Shown here: one piece after another, positions 22,904-35,101 of the stretch
Numbering within the stretch: the stretch's first letter is position 1
Layout: the number at the start of each line of letters is the position of its first letter
Assembly: GCA_023101725.1 (NCBI GenBank)
Contig: JALJCO010013636.1
Location: forward strand, 1-64,000
DNA from: Atherinomorus stipes
Lineage: Eukaryota > Chordata > Actinopteri > Atheriniformes > Atherinidae
DNA: 64,000 nt
Direction of reading: 5' to 3'
Notes under the pieces: generated by a model
The model's input: only the letters and a program-made list of their open reading frames with translations
Databases searched by the model: none
What the model was told of the DNA's origin: nothing
Translations under genes and position numbers: made by a program

Positions 22904-25900
22904 AATTAAGATTATGACACATGGCTTATTTACATTACACATGAATAAATATTGCATAATTAGACAACAGTTTAATTTCCCAGTGTTTTAATGTAGTACT
23001 TATGAGAAAGTAATATTCCCTTTTTCTTCCAGTATCAGTCCATTTTATTTGCATTCCTGTAAATTATTCTCGACTCTAGTCTAAAAAAATTGTCTTTTTG
23101 AAAAATTTATTAGTGATCCACCACGTCACAGTTTTTCATGTAATTTCTTGCTGCAGTTCAACACTACCAATGATGTTCATATACAATGCTTCTTTTTTTT
23201 AAGTGGACTTCTTAAAATCAACTCAAATATACGATTTTAATCAAGATATTTTAGTTTTGGACCCAGTAAATACACAAAACCAGAGAAGGAGCTGAGAATA
23301 CACCTTTAAGGAGTCAAGCCTCTCCATATCTGACCCTTATTGAAGTTTATTTGATTCAATCAGAGACAAGCAGAAGAATCATGTGGGAAATCCCGTCAAG
23401 TAATAGTTTTATCCATATACTAATAGCAATGTATGTTCTTATATTGTTCTATCACATCATGGAATTGCAGACTGTGATCTCCTGTGAATTCAGAGTTGAA
23501 AGCTATTAGTTCCTATTCAATTTGCATGTCAAATGACTGAAGAGACACACACACACACACGCACACAGTGATTTGGTAGTCTATTATTGCAACAGCCGTT
23601 GAGTGGCTTGACACACACTCCCCATGCTTGTGCATAATCTGTCCAACTACTGTGCATTGTAGCAAAGAAAGCTTCTCCACATGCCATGATTACATATTGT
23701 AACAGTCTTTTGCAAACAGCGATGCACCAAACTGAATTATTCAGCAAATGAAAAGGCAGTTTTTACTCTTTAAAGGTCTTTTATCTCTACCTCAAGCACC
23801 CTTTAAGATTTTATTCTATGTGCCAGGACTTTAAAAGCATATAAGGTAAAGCAGTGCTTAGTGTGTGGTCAGTTGTGTGTTATGAATTAACTTGCAAACC
23901 ATTTTCGCTGCTGCTTTTACTGTGATGAAATGAGGTCTCTGAAAGAGGCAGTGCAAGAACATGATGTTGATAAATTTATCATCAAATGAGGTTTAGCGCT
24001 GGGCGGAATAAACATGGAGCACATTATCTCACGATGAAGATGTTGGGTCGACTGTCTGTGAATACTGAAAGCTTTTTTTTTCCAAGCAGAGGTTTGGAGG
24101 ACTGCTGATGATTGCCTTGTAAATTGAGAGGAGGCAGCAGGGGGGCAAACTGCTGGGAGGATAATAGCCTGTTGTTTCGGGGGTCAAGGAAAACTAATTA
24201 CACAAACTCTGCTTCTGTAAAACCGCTCACTCTTTTTCAGTTTAACAAAAAAGTGAAAAAGACACCTTTTCTCTTTATCTTTCTTTTTTATCTCCTGATT
24301 TCGGAAATGTCGGGCAGGGTGCCATCTGGAGAGGAATTGCATGGAGTGAGGTGTCAAGTATAATTCATGGCTGTATGTCGTGGCTGTGTGAGGACTGCTG
24401 GGAAAGGGAGTTGATTCATGAAACCCTAAATGGTGTGCTCCTTCACAGCAAAACATCAGCACCATTTTGTTATGCATATGTCCTGAACCACCCCTGATAC
24501 CTGCCTCAAATTTGGAAAATGTGCTTTGAAGCTGCAGCATGAAATCATCTGCCGGCGTATTTGTTGCAAAGACGCGTGCGGCATATGTTGAAGTCATTGT
24601 CCAGAACGTTGGTATAATTCACACGTTTGGCCGAGCCAACAAGCTCCCAAGGCTTTTTATAAGCACAGCTTGTAGCCCCATTAAAATAACACTTCCAACT
24701 CTGCTATAACTCACACTCCTGGAGCATCCGCACGTTGACCCATTGCTGCTTTGATTGGACATTTCTGTCAAAAGATCTGCCGTCACTGTTGGGGAGGTTT
24801 ATGAGCCAAAGCCAGGAGCTGTATTTATTTTATGACAGGCTTTTCCAAAGGAGAGAGAAGAAGAAAACACAAGCAGAATCATTAATTCCCACACATGGTC
24901 AAGAAAAATGCCTTGTACTCGCTACATGTGCATGAGGGAGTTGTGGATTCTCTCTTTCATCGTTTTGCAGTGCTTGTTTAATACAGCTCATTTAATTCAG
25001 GCAAACACACTCATGGTCTACCGCACCACATACCCTACAGTCACACGTGCCTCAGCTACAACTCTGTACCATGCGGTTGTGCTTGTATGCTGTTATATGT
25101 GAATGCTGCTGAATATTTTTTTTACCACATAGCATCTTGTGATGCTCAACCTGCCAATCTGCTGGGAATGCTTCCTTAGATTTAGTTGGAAATCAAGTAA
25201 AGCAGAAACAGGACCATGCAGAGGCAAACCGAAAGATTTTGTGACTGCAGCTTGAAAGATTGACAATTTCGTCTTGCAGTCGTTGTTATTTTTCATGCTT
25301 ATTTTGTCTCCTGTGAAAGGTGTCAATTCGGCTCACACAATGACTTATTAATGACTAAATTCCAACGACACCTCCTGAATGATAACTGCAATAAGCAATG
25401 CAGAAAATGAACTCCCCCAGATAAATCCATGACTCCACATAACCTGTTTAATACCTGTACCCCCCCCCCCCAACCACCCCCACCGCCCACCGCCCAGCTA
25501 TAACTTCTCATCACTCTGAAAGACTGACAACAGTAAAAAGAAGTGATTTAATAGACATTAGCACTGGTACATGGTGCAGAGTCTTATGTAGATCATTTAC
25601 TCGTCCACACGCAAACTTACACAACATATTATGATTACATTCCACAGTATGTACCTCTACCCTGTATGTATCAAGCACTGTAAATTTGATTATTTTTTCT
25701 TTTTTTACAATCACAGGCCAATAATGAAATCAGGAACAAGGTGGGGTTCAGTGCCCAGAGAAGACAACTACTCAACCTCCTGAGTCACAGCTCTGTCTGC
25801 TCAAACACTGAGATAATGGCAGCATTCAGCTATCAGCAAGATTTGATTCAGTGATTGAATAAATGTTCTCAAGGTCTCTCAGTTTCTCTTCAATGCTAAA

Positions 25901-27001
25901 GAGAAACTGAGTAGTTGTCAGCTTCCTTTTAAACTAAGGACCCACCTTCAGTCAAAGGTTTTGTCTTTGATAGCAGCAGACCTTTCTCAATGCCGTACTT
26001 ATTTCTTTATCAGTTGCGTCTATAAAACACAAATCTTCTTTGGTGAAACAGGTATCTGTTTACAGCCACTGTCTACAGCTTTTTACTGGCGGCTAGCTAG
26101 TACAACTTATTCGTTCCTTGAGGATTTTATTCCATATATCTGATCAACATGGTGAGAAATAAACCAAAGGCACCATCATAACATAACCAGTGTTTATTAT
26201 ACTGAGAAATTATGTGTGATTTATTACAGCCTAATGAAAACTTACACAATAATAACAGAAAAAATGACCATAGTCATAATAATATTTATTTAGAATAATA
26301 TGGTATTGGAAAATATCAGCATCATCCAAAATCTTAAATCTCAGATTTTGGATTGGAACCACAATAAAGCGGATCAGTCTGTCTCTACTAATTAACATCT
26401 TTAAGGATTTCATTTTTCAATCCTTAATTCTTACCGACTCCAACAGGCAGCCAAGTTAATTAAAAGAGAAGAAGAAATTAAAAAAAAAAAAAAAACTATA
26501 TGAGGACGATATGAGGTCAGTCCTCCTCATTCTCTTGATAAATATTTTTAAGCATGGAATAGTTGTGAGCTATCCCATTTTTTGTTAGTACACATTCTGG
26601 TGTGAGATATTTTTTACGAGTTTCAGTATGTAAATTTGTGGACTTTCACATCTGTATATTTTGCAGGATGTTTCTTTGAAACAAAATTTTTAGAAGCAGT
26701 TTATTTTATGAAACAACGGCATAGCTGGTGGAAAAGTGTAAAACCTGCACATTCAGTTAGATATTTCACTGACAACAGTTTTTGTTTTTTTCAATTCTCT
26801 CAGTTTCCAAGACTATGGCAAGAATTCAGCTCTTACGGTACACATCAGCTACACCAGAATTATGGTTAAATAACGTTTGCCTTTTTTAAAAAAAAAAAAA
26901 AAAGAAATTAATACATTATTTACGTGTGTGTGTGTTTGAACCACAATACCGGTGGTACAATCTTAGTTTATACATACTGCTTCTGCTTTTAAGGGTTTTA
27001 T
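22904..27001. other. Mostly unique sequence, no gene
   Basis: A CA microsatellite lies at 23543-23566 and a run of 12 C at 25460-25471, followed by CCACC-rich sequence. A-runs lie at 26481-26494 and 26888-26903. The remainder has no recognisable exon; frames at 24112-24363 and 24184-24597 lack domains. Confidence 0.4.
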
Positions 27002-27169
27002 GTAAAGATGCACAATATCGGCAAGACATCGTCTAATACAGTTGTTAATGCTTATTTTATGATTGCTTTATATATTTACTCAGCTAAGAGGCAGTAATTA
27101 GGGATTAGAGATCATAATTTCATAGGATGGAGTGAGAGGGAGCTAGATGTAAATATGCTCTTCTGTTTG

Positions 27170-27211
27170 GGTGTGTGTGCGTGTGTGTGCGTGTGTGCGT
27201 GTGTGTGTGTT
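27170..27211. repeat. (GT)n microsatellite, interrupted by GC
   Basis: About 20 GT units with three GC interruptions. Confidence 0.95.
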
Positions 27212-27224
27212 GGGGAGGGGGGTG

Positions 27225-27333
27225 AGTCGTATGTTTTGAATATGTTATTGTTAATATGAATGAATTGATTTTATATGTGCACTTTGTGTTGCTTTGTGCT
27301 TGAAAAGCACTTTTTAAATAAAATTTGAATTTG
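27225..27333 (+). mobile_element. L2-like LINE 3' tail
   Basis: TTTGTGCTTGAAAAGCACTT followed by TTTAAATAAAATTTGAATTTGA is the usual 3' end of L2-type LINEs in fish (AAAAGCGCTTTATAAATAAA...TTTGATTTGA). It lies inside the MITE above. The 5' limit, perhaps near 27050, is not clear. Confidence 0.6.
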
Positions 27334-27650
27334 ATATCGACTGATAAACAGATCCTGTTACAGGCGCTGTTCGGTGACGAACCTGCAGAATGCTGTTTTG
27401 TTTTTCCCATTTTTAAACCCGTGGGACATGGGAATGTCATAGGCTGCAACATCATGACGACTGCAGCAACTACGAAGTCTGAAGCAGATGCAGCAAAAGT
27501 ATTTTCTAATTTTGCACAAGGAATGAATAATAGCCACATCGATCATTTTCAGCTTAAATTCTGTATTGGTATTGGTTATTGGCCAAATGAGTCATGAAAT
27601 ATCAGGATATTGGATATCAACCAAAAAAATTCAACATCGTGCATCCCTTA

Positions 27651-28250
27651 TTTTTTAAGGGTTTTAAGTGTAAGTATCTTGTCATTTCTGTTCATCCGAA
27701 TATATACGGTCGACCCAATCCACTGGATCGGTATTGGCTCCAATCCAGGCCAAAATGACTGATCGCGTATCAGATTTTTTTTTTCATTAGAACCTGTCCA
27801 ATCTGATCTATAAATGTAAAGCTCAAACTTTATCATCTTGTCTACTATATTTTGCACGTCATATCGCAACACACAGTAACTGTCACTGTACTTGCCATGT
27901 GCCTGTGTTTTTGTCACATGATCGAAAACATGTAGCATTGCAGTCATGTCTGCTGTGTGGAATTGCTTCACGCTAATGGAGGAGAAAAGCAAAACAACTG
28001 AGTGCTATAGCGGTTATGCTATAGCACTCAGTTCTGCTAACATATTTTCTTCTTTATTTAGGCGACCAGAAAAGCTGTTCAACATGGTATTTTTAGATGT
28101 CAGTGTCAAGTTACATTTAAGTATTTACAACTATTAGAGTGACAAAAAGAATTGGGTCAGTTTGGGTTGGTATCGGCCAATCCTCAAGGCTGCTGTATCG
28201 GTATCAGTATCGGCTGTGAAAAAGTGGTATCAAGCCATACCTAATATTTA
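27651..28250. repeat. Probable hAT-type repeat with CGGTATCGG motifs and a perfect hairpin
   Basis: GGATCGGTATTGGCTCCAAT near 27724 and GGTATCGGCCAATCC plus TATCGGTATCAGTATCGGCT near 28171-28215 face each other as diverged inverted segments, suggesting one element of about 0.5-0.6 kb. Exact termini were not settled. Confidence 0.4.
27996..28033. repeat. Perfect 16-bp stem, 6-nt loop hairpin
   Basis: AACTGAGTGCTATAGC (27996-28011), the loop GGTTAT, and the exact complement GCTATAGCACTCAGTT (28018-28033). It lies near the centre of the 27651-28250 repeat. Confidence 0.92.
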
Positions 28251-29152
28251 CCTATTTTTTTCTTATGTCCTTCAAAACTAAAAAGTGTGTAGTACTTGGG
28301 TGTGTATTAGTATTTTGTAGACACCTATAAGGATTTATTGAACCAAACAATGCACACCCTGGAAATTAATCTGAAGCATCTCAAGAACAGAAATAATCAT
28401 TGAACATGTTTAAATTTGAATCACTGTTACTATAAATGGTGTTGTTTTCCTCAGTAATGGCAGTGAATTGTGGTCGCCATCATTTGTAGCTTTATTGCCC
28501 TGAACTCAATCTGTAATCACACCACTTTCTAACAGAGGCTTAGAGGAAAAATAAGACATTAGAAGCCTGGCAGTTGTATTAAAGTCCATTAAACAGATTT
28601 ATTGTTTCCTCTAAGAATGCATATTTGAACCAAACATCCATTTCACATTTCCAATGAGTCATGCTTGATTAAATTCCATGTGCTGAAGATGGAGGAGAAT
28701 ATTATTAAACTGACTGACTATATGAATTAATTAAAGTCTTACTTTTTAATTCAATATAAATGTCAGACTCTTTGTGTGGCAGGAAATTGAAATCAATCTG
28801 GTTTTAATATAATGTGATGCTCTGTCTGTGACATGGATCAGCACGTCTGTGTCATATATTGGCTGCTCACATATAAGTAGATGAGGATCTGAACGATCTT
28901 ACTGTCCTTGCCCTGATCCAAAGCTGCATTTTTACATGTTCCACTCTATGGCAGAGCTCTGGTATTCAAAAAAAGGTCCTCATCATTCTTTGGACCAGGG
29001 AATCGCCTTTTGAAAACGGTATTTATTGAAGCTACCTCTTTTCAAATGCCATTGTTGGTAGGAATAATATTAACTTCAGCATTCTGTCATCTCCGAGAAA
29101 AATTCAACACTTAGATCACATCTTTATGTTACTTGTTGCTATATAAAGTATG
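28251..29152. other. Unannotated stretch
   Basis: No repeats or exons were recognised. Confidence 0.4.
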
Positions 29153-29169
29153 CACACACACACACACAC

Positions 29170-29235
<66 letters not shown>
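29153..29235. repeat. Compound (CA)n(TA)n microsatellite
   Basis: About ten CA units (29153-29172) run into about 31 AT units (29173-29235). Frames across it on both strands are repeat artefacts. Confidence 0.97.
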
Positions 29236-29238
<3 letters not shown>

Positions 29239-29269
29239 TGCCTGGCCATGCATGGCCTTTTTGGTTTTT

Positions 29270-29442
29270 TTTTTTCCCCCTCTCCCCCAATGTCTCCCTT
29301 TCATCATGTATCTGCAAACAGGTGCGCTGCTCATGTGGCTGCACCCCAGTCTGCCCGGTTCTGTTTGTATAGTGTCTACGAAATTTCGTTTCACTGGGTC
29401 GCCGGTCCAATGACAATAAAGTCTTCTGAATCTGAATCTGAA
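29270..29442 (+). mobile_element. LINE 3' terminus with (TCTGAA)n tail
   Basis: TACGAAATTTCGTTTCACTG, then CCAATGACAATAAAGTCTTC and a tail of three TCTGAA-type units. The order (AATTTCGTT, AATGACAATAAAG, short tandem tail) is that of a common fish non-LTR retrotransposon 3' end. The upstream pyrimidine-rich stretch probably belongs to the same 3' region. Confidence 0.65.
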
Positions 29443-29727
29443 CCACAAACAAAATACAAAAGTTGTGTCCACCGTGACTTGACCTCTGGTTTGTTCTGGT
29501 TTAATGACATCTTGTTTGTAAACAGTCTTCTTTATCATCCTGTTCACATTCAGTCGTCATCAGACAGAACACATGACAACTTATTGAGACATTGTCATTT
29601 TTATGATGTGGTATACCCACCATTGTTGCTAGCTTTTCTTTCAATAAATTGTTTGAAATGGAAGAATTGCCACATTGTATTTCCAGTTAAATGTCCAGTA
29701 AATGATGCTAACACCCCTGGTGCATGT

Positions 29728-31290
29728 AAAAGTCAACTTTATTGTCAAATGTGCCCCCTGTTAGATATACAACACAGATGAAATTACAGTCCTCTCAAAT
29801 CCACGGTGCATGTAATAAAATATAATAAACTATAAGATAAACATATAAAAGTCTAGGAACCTAGAAATCTAAACACGAACCCTAAGTTTAAATACTAAAG
29901 AAGATTACAAATTTACAAATGGGTTGGCAGTAGACAATGTGAACTGTATTGCAATCCTAATGTAGTAAGTAGTGCAGATATTACAGTGCAATGACAATGT
30001 AAACAATGTAACTGTAGCATGTAACAGTAAATTTCAATTTTTTCAATTCAACCTTTATTTCAGACTCACACAGGTCCATATATAAAAACCCCCAAAAATG
30101 TTAGGAGCAAAAGAAAAGACAGAAAGACAATGAGGGGGGGGGGGGGGGGGCAGGGGGACGTCAACATAATATATAAAATATAAAAAACAAATATAATCCA
30201 TATAAGCACTATCTCCAGTGCTTCCACAGTCCAGAATTGTATCGAACACTGCTTCTCTTTGGCATTGTTAAAGCCAAGACAATGTCATTCTTAGAACCCT
30301 CCAATCGCATTATAAATCTATATACAAAATTTCTGATTACAGCATACAAAGTGGGGACAGAGTTCTGTACAAACAGTTGACTGGCACTCGTCCATCGAGG
30401 GACCTTCAGAAGGATTCGAAGAGCATCGTTAAATGCAACTTGCAACTTATTAAATTTAGCTTTACTGTAACTGCACCACAAGTGGGCAGTATACAGTGGT
30501 GTACAGTAGGTTTTAAACAAGGCAATTTTAACCTCACAAGAACACATACTAAATTTGCGTGCCAGCGTATTTGCTTGTGCGTACAATTTAGAACACTGTC
30601 TCTGTATATCATCATCATCACAGAGGTCATTCCTGATGACATGACCTAGATATTTCACTTTGACCGCTTCTTCTAAGACATTTTCTCCCTGAATAAAAGA
30701 TGGAAAAGCTGCATTCATGTCCTCTTTAGTCCTCACAATCACCACAACAGACTTTTTTTGTGTTAAACTTCATTTCAAATTGTTTACCATAGTCTGAACA
30801 AACTTTGAGGAGTTTGACAATGTAGTAGTACACTGGTCCTGATGGACAATAGTGCAATAATGCATGGCAGAGTAAACTGAGTTGCAGTCCTGATGGATGC
30901 AATAGCGCAATATGTAGTAGTGCCATTTAGTACAATGTTCTGCAGTGCTGAACTGGTGCCATGGTGATGATAAAGTGAGGTGTGCAGTCATGAGATAGGT
31001 GAGATTGTGAGAGGGCAGGCAGGGGTCGGGGGGGGGGGGGGCAGAGTAGGGAGGGAGTTGAGCGTCCTCACTCCCTGGTGGAAAAAGCTGTCTTTAAGCC
31101 TGCTGGTTCTGGCCCGGAGACTCTGCAGCCTCCTGCCCAACAGCAGCAGGGTAAAAACACTGTGGGCGGGGTGGGTGGGGTCACCTGCGATCCTGATGGC
31201 TCTGCAGGTGAGGGAGGAGTGGTAAATGTCCAATGAGAGGGGAGGGGGAGAGGGGAAGGTAGGTTATTAAAAGATGTTAATTCAACATGC
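29728..31290 (-). mobile_element. LINE C-terminus and 3' region, apparently split by a second LINE
   Basis: Read right to left, 31233-31050 encodes AIRIAGDPTHPAHSVFTLLL, GRRLQSLRARTSRLKDSFFH and QGVRTLNSLPTL, the end of a fish non-LTR ORF2 (usual RRLRS.R.RT.R..DSFFPQAVR.LN). The 3' region then runs leftward with many TGCAATA/TAGTGC words and ends at ACATTTGACAATAAAGTTGA (about 29754-29735). Between about 30001 and 30815 this 3' region is interrupted by another LINE fragment in the same orientation. Both flanking pieces share the same vocabulary (TTGCA.TCCT.ATG.A, TAGTAGTGC), supporting one original element. A run of 14 G at 31028-31041 lies within its glycine/proline-rich end. Confidence 0.7.
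30033..30815 (-). pseudogene. LINE ORF2 C-terminal relic with 3' tail, nested in another LINE
   Basis: This is the segment of a non-LTR polyprotein that follows the YADD box. It starts near 30815 with LLKVCSDYGKQFEMKFNTKK; a one-base change in an A run near 30760 shifts the frame. From 30745 it reads MVIVRTKEDMNAAFPSF, VKYLGHVIRNDLCDDDDIQR, QANTLARKFSMCSCEVKIAL, TYCTPLYTAHLWCSYSKAKF, NDALRILLKVPRWTSASQLF, and ends GLWKHWR near 30218. The 3' region continues left through a run of 17 C (read as G17 on the plus strand, 30134-30150) to an AATAAAGGTTGAATTGAAAA terminus near 30040. GACAATGTA occurs at both borders (29993-30001 and 30816-30824) and may be the target duplication. The copy is 5'-truncated. 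It seems to belong to the same family as 10166-10940, but neither retains the catalytic box. Confidence 0.9.
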
Positions 31291-32138
31291 ACTTGTTGAT
31301 TATTTCATTGCATCATTCTCAAAACTATTTTTGCAAACATTGTTTTGGTGTTGTAGTTAATGTCCAGACACACAGAAAAGAAACAGAAAATGATTTGCAG
31401 TCTCTAGTTGTCATGAGAGCAGCTGCATGTGAAATGTTGAAATGGCATCCAATCATGTAACAGTAATTTCATCTTAACTTTTGTTTTGCAGCAGAGATTT
31501 TGTTTTATTCATTTTCATTATGCCAAATGCACAGCTGCTTTGGTTAGTGAGTTTTGTCTGTGGTGAGTGTGACAATATAACTGTAATGTGTACATGCAGA
31601 TGACACACTGCGCTGTCCTTTAATCTTCTCTGGCTCAGGCCAAATCATGATCCATTGGTCCTATGGCAAAGTTGCAGGTAGTAATCATGAACCAATTTAT
31701 ATTCTAATGAGCTTGACATTAGATGGAAGTGTTGAACGGGTTGTGCTCAGCGATGCTAAGCAGAGGGAAGTTTTGAATCCCATTAAAAGAGGTAGAAAAC
31801 CAGCTGACTATGATTTGTGGTAATTGGCAAGGCGTTCTGCTTGAGTGTGCGTACACAGTCCATTCAGTCACACCATGTGCCTTCAATTCTAAAAAGAAGC
31901 AAAAAGCATAATTATGTTTATTACTTTTCCCTGCACCGAGTGAGTGCAATCGATCCCAACTTGATGGCTTCAGTCTTCCACAAGATATGACTCTGGGTAA
32001 TACAACACCTAATTATTTTTGCTGACTGATTTGGAGTGTGGAAACATGAACATAATGAGGTTCACTTTTGTGCTTTCCAGTTCAGTTGTTGGGTTTCCCC
32101 TCAGTCATAGAAGGTTGGTTAAAAATAAAAATGCTCAA

Positions 32139-32174
<36 letters not shown>

Positions 32175-32769
32175 TGCAACACTGGAAAAAAATATTGCTC
32201 ATGCTCATTTGTGAACCAAAATTTTAAAGGGGCTACAGTTTTTTGTAACTTAGTGGAAGGTTTTCTAGTCAAATAAGCCAAATAATCATCAACTGATTTT
32301 TTGGGGAGTAGACTGGATGTCAGATCAGTGATTCTGGCAGCACATTCGATTCAGCATCCTCTGTCTCATCTCATCAACACCCTCCCAAAGCAATTTTCTC
32401 ACTTAATGATAAATGAATCATGAACCAAATTAGTTTTGACACTGACAACATGCCTGAAGAGCAGTCGGCCTCCTGTTTGCGAGCTTAATAATGATATTAA
32501 TCTGTTATAGTAAAACAATGTATACAGTACAAGTCCATCACCTTAAAGGTACAACTGACGTTTGATACACAAGTTTCAGACCGCTGGTCGTGTGCATGCT
32601 GGCTGACAGGCATGGTTTAGTTTCAGGTACACTTGAGAGTTTATGGCTGAAAAAGATCTAAATAAACAGTATGTGCTACAATAAAGGTCCACACCTCTCT
32701 AATTAACAAACATAACTCCCTGTGTTCACATCAGATTACAGACTCACTTCCTGGCAAGAGGAAATTTTT

Positions 32770-32800
<31 letters not shown>

Positions 32801-33347
32801 CACCTTTAGGACTCGGGGAGCTTTAATAAAGAAAACCAACAGTACTGCTGTGTATTTGTCAGATGTGTGTGCTTGTGTGTCTGCCGAGGCCAAAGGTTCA
32901 TCCCAGCTTAAAGTTCATTACACAAATCCACTTCCTCCCTCTGCCAATTTTACTTTTCTGCACACCAAACTAAGGCTTCCAGACTAATTGTGCTGAGCCC
33001 AAACTGCAAATGTATTGGCTTTAATTAATTAACTGACTGTGAGAAACGACAGAATTAGCTGAGTTAGTGGGGATTGCGAGAGCATGTGTCAACAATATAA
33101 ATAATGCAGCACTGGAATGGTCAAAGATTGCAAAGAGATTGTTATTAATAAGCAAGTGTACCAACTTTTAACTGATTGTGTTTAAAAAATAAATCAAAAT
33201 AATTGAAGTTTCAAATTATCCCTGTGAAAAACTAGTGTCGTGAAATGTCTAGCCATCAGCCGTGACATTATGGTTACTTTCACATTGCCCAGAAGAAGTG
33301 ACTTAAATCCATTTGCTCCGTTGATGTGACTCATGCAGGACTTTCTG
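31291..33347. other. Unannotated stretch with two long T runs
   Basis: Runs of 29 T (32143-32171) and 28 T (32773-32800) could be poly-A tails of minus-strand insertions, but no retroelement body was recognised to their right. Otherwise unique-looking. Confidence 0.45.
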
Positions 33348-33373
33348 CCCCCCCCCCCCCCCCCCCCCCCCCC
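33348..33373. repeat. Run of 26 C followed by 7 T
   Basis: An uninterrupted C26 homopolymer directly abuts T7 (33374-33380). The minus strand reads A7G26. Confidence 0.95.
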
Positions 33374-35101
33374 TTTTTTTAACATCTAATGGAAACAGAA
33401 ATCTGATCATTAATTTCAATTTCCAAATCCGGTTTCAGTCACTTCAGTACATGTTTCTAGATCAGATATTTATTAGATCCACAGTCATGTGACACAAGTA
33501 AGGCTGCTCGCATCAGATTTATTATTGTCATACATAAATGCCTAGTATGACCATCATTTACCTGCTGTACTAGCATAAGACTGCAAGCAATACTCATTAA
33601 AATGGCAAAAGTTGGCGGTCTATCTGTTCCTGTCTTTCTCTAGCTTTTCTCGTTGGACAGATGTTTGCAATCTTTTAGATTTCAATGCCATCCAGGAGCC
33701 TCCATTTATAATAGTTTGTGTGTTTCAGTCTAATCTACAGTAAGACTTTTTCTGTATACATAAAGAGAACACATAAGAATTACTGTGTCTTCTGAACTTG
33801 CATGTTGTTTTCGTGTTTAGTCATAAACACATAAAAATCAGATGGAAAACATTTGTGAAGATCACTGTAAATCAACAGATGTGATCTACAGACAAGTTTC
33901 ACGGCCAAAACCATGGGAGCCGCCTTGTCTGCTAGTTTCTGTTAAGGGCTTCCGGTTACCACGGTTACAGGGTATTTTACACCGAGGACATGCGCAAATT
34001 AACAACACACATACGAAGAGCTCCCGAACTTGATGATTGAAAAAAGGATGGGATGTAAACCCATAAAGCATTCTGGGACATATGGGACAAACGTAGCCCG
34101 TACGGGGCTGCATATGAACGTTGTAAATTGAGCGAAGTTACCATGGGACGGCAGCCGCGCAGCTACGAGACCGACTGGGTCCAACTATATAGGTGCAGCC
34201 CGCAGTCTTCACCTCTCCATCCTCCGTAACCAAAAAATAAAAAAATCCTCCATAACCATCACTCAAGCCTTCTGACAGGAATCCTCCAGACACTGGCTTG
34301 GTTGAACATTCGTCTTCATGGACACAAACCTGCCGTGTTTGTGTCGGCTATCAATACACAGCCGACTGTGTCACTATATAAGTCTATGGCATTCCTGTTT
34401 ACCACCATGGACTCATCAAAGTACGAAGATATATTGTTTTAACATTAGGCCATTTCATCATATTCTCCCAGTTGAATGTCGTAGTGGGGTAAGGAAGTAA
34501 TAAAACACGTTCTTTTATAAGAAATAAATGAAAATGTTACCATTTTAAGACATCCCTATTCATTGTAAATGAATGCAGGTCTTACTTGACCGGAAGCGCT
34601 TGGCCGAAATTGATCGACTGAAATGGCTCATGATGAGTCAGGACTGTAAGACATAAAACATCTATCGGTGTCCTGGAGTGTCCAGGATTAAGGTGATAGA
34701 TTTTTTTTTTAACCCTATGGGTTGTAGAGTGGGGTCACTGTGGATTTTGTTTACTTTCCACAGATGCCATCAGATTCTATCAGGTTGGCGAGCTTGAAGG
34801 TCAGCTGAGCACCTTTCATGCTTTGTCATACTGTATGCCATTCCTAACGTGTTGCCCACTCCTTTCCTACTTGAGGAGGCTGCTACAGACGCGGGCTTGA
34901 AAAAGGTCCCCTTTCTGCCGACTGCTAGCCACTTACCAGCGACTTGTCTGCTAATTCAGTCGCGCAGAGAAACGCCTGTGTGCCCAGGGGAGACGATTTC
35001 AGAGCATAAATGAATGCCAGGAACAACGACATTTCCACATGCCAAGTTTGGACACCATGCGTAATGACGTATTCGTGGGACAAATTGTTCAGCCAGTGAT
35101 A
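33374..35101. other. Mostly unannotated; possible old element at about 33896-34612
   Basis: CACGGCCAAAACC and GGCTTCCGGTTACC on the left (33900-33961) face GACCGGAAGCGCTTGGCCGAAA (about 34589-34610) in inverse orientation. The shared CGGCCAA and GCTTCCGGT words suggest decayed ends of one DNA element, with an insertion of about 40 bp in the left end. Weak. Confidence 0.35.

Larger units (their letters stand above)
27002..27650. mobile_element. hAT-type MITE carrying an inserted LINE tail
   Basis: The left end GATGCACAATATCGGC (27007-27022) and right end AACATCGTGCATCCCT (27633-27648, inverse AGGGATGCACGATGTT) match the fish family opening AGGGATGCAC.GATAT. Between them, 27225-27333 is a LINE 3' terminus and 27170-27211 a GT repeat, so the MITE is interrupted. 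The right part (27334-27650) contains ATCGACTGATAAACAG and TATTGGTATTGGTTATTGGC, typical of these elements. Confidence 0.55.

Noticed and set aside
24184..24597. 137-codon minus-strand frame
   Set aside because: No recognisable domain and no matching neighbours; typical of chance frames in vertebrate intergenic DNA.
29116..29547. Long frames on both strands around 29.1-29.8 kb
   Set aside because: They pass through the CA/TA microsatellite and a LINE tail; the residues are YI and CV repeats.
32143..32800. Two long T runs as tails of minus-strand retroelements
   Set aside because: No retroelement body was recognised on the expected side of either run, so they are listed only as homopolymers.
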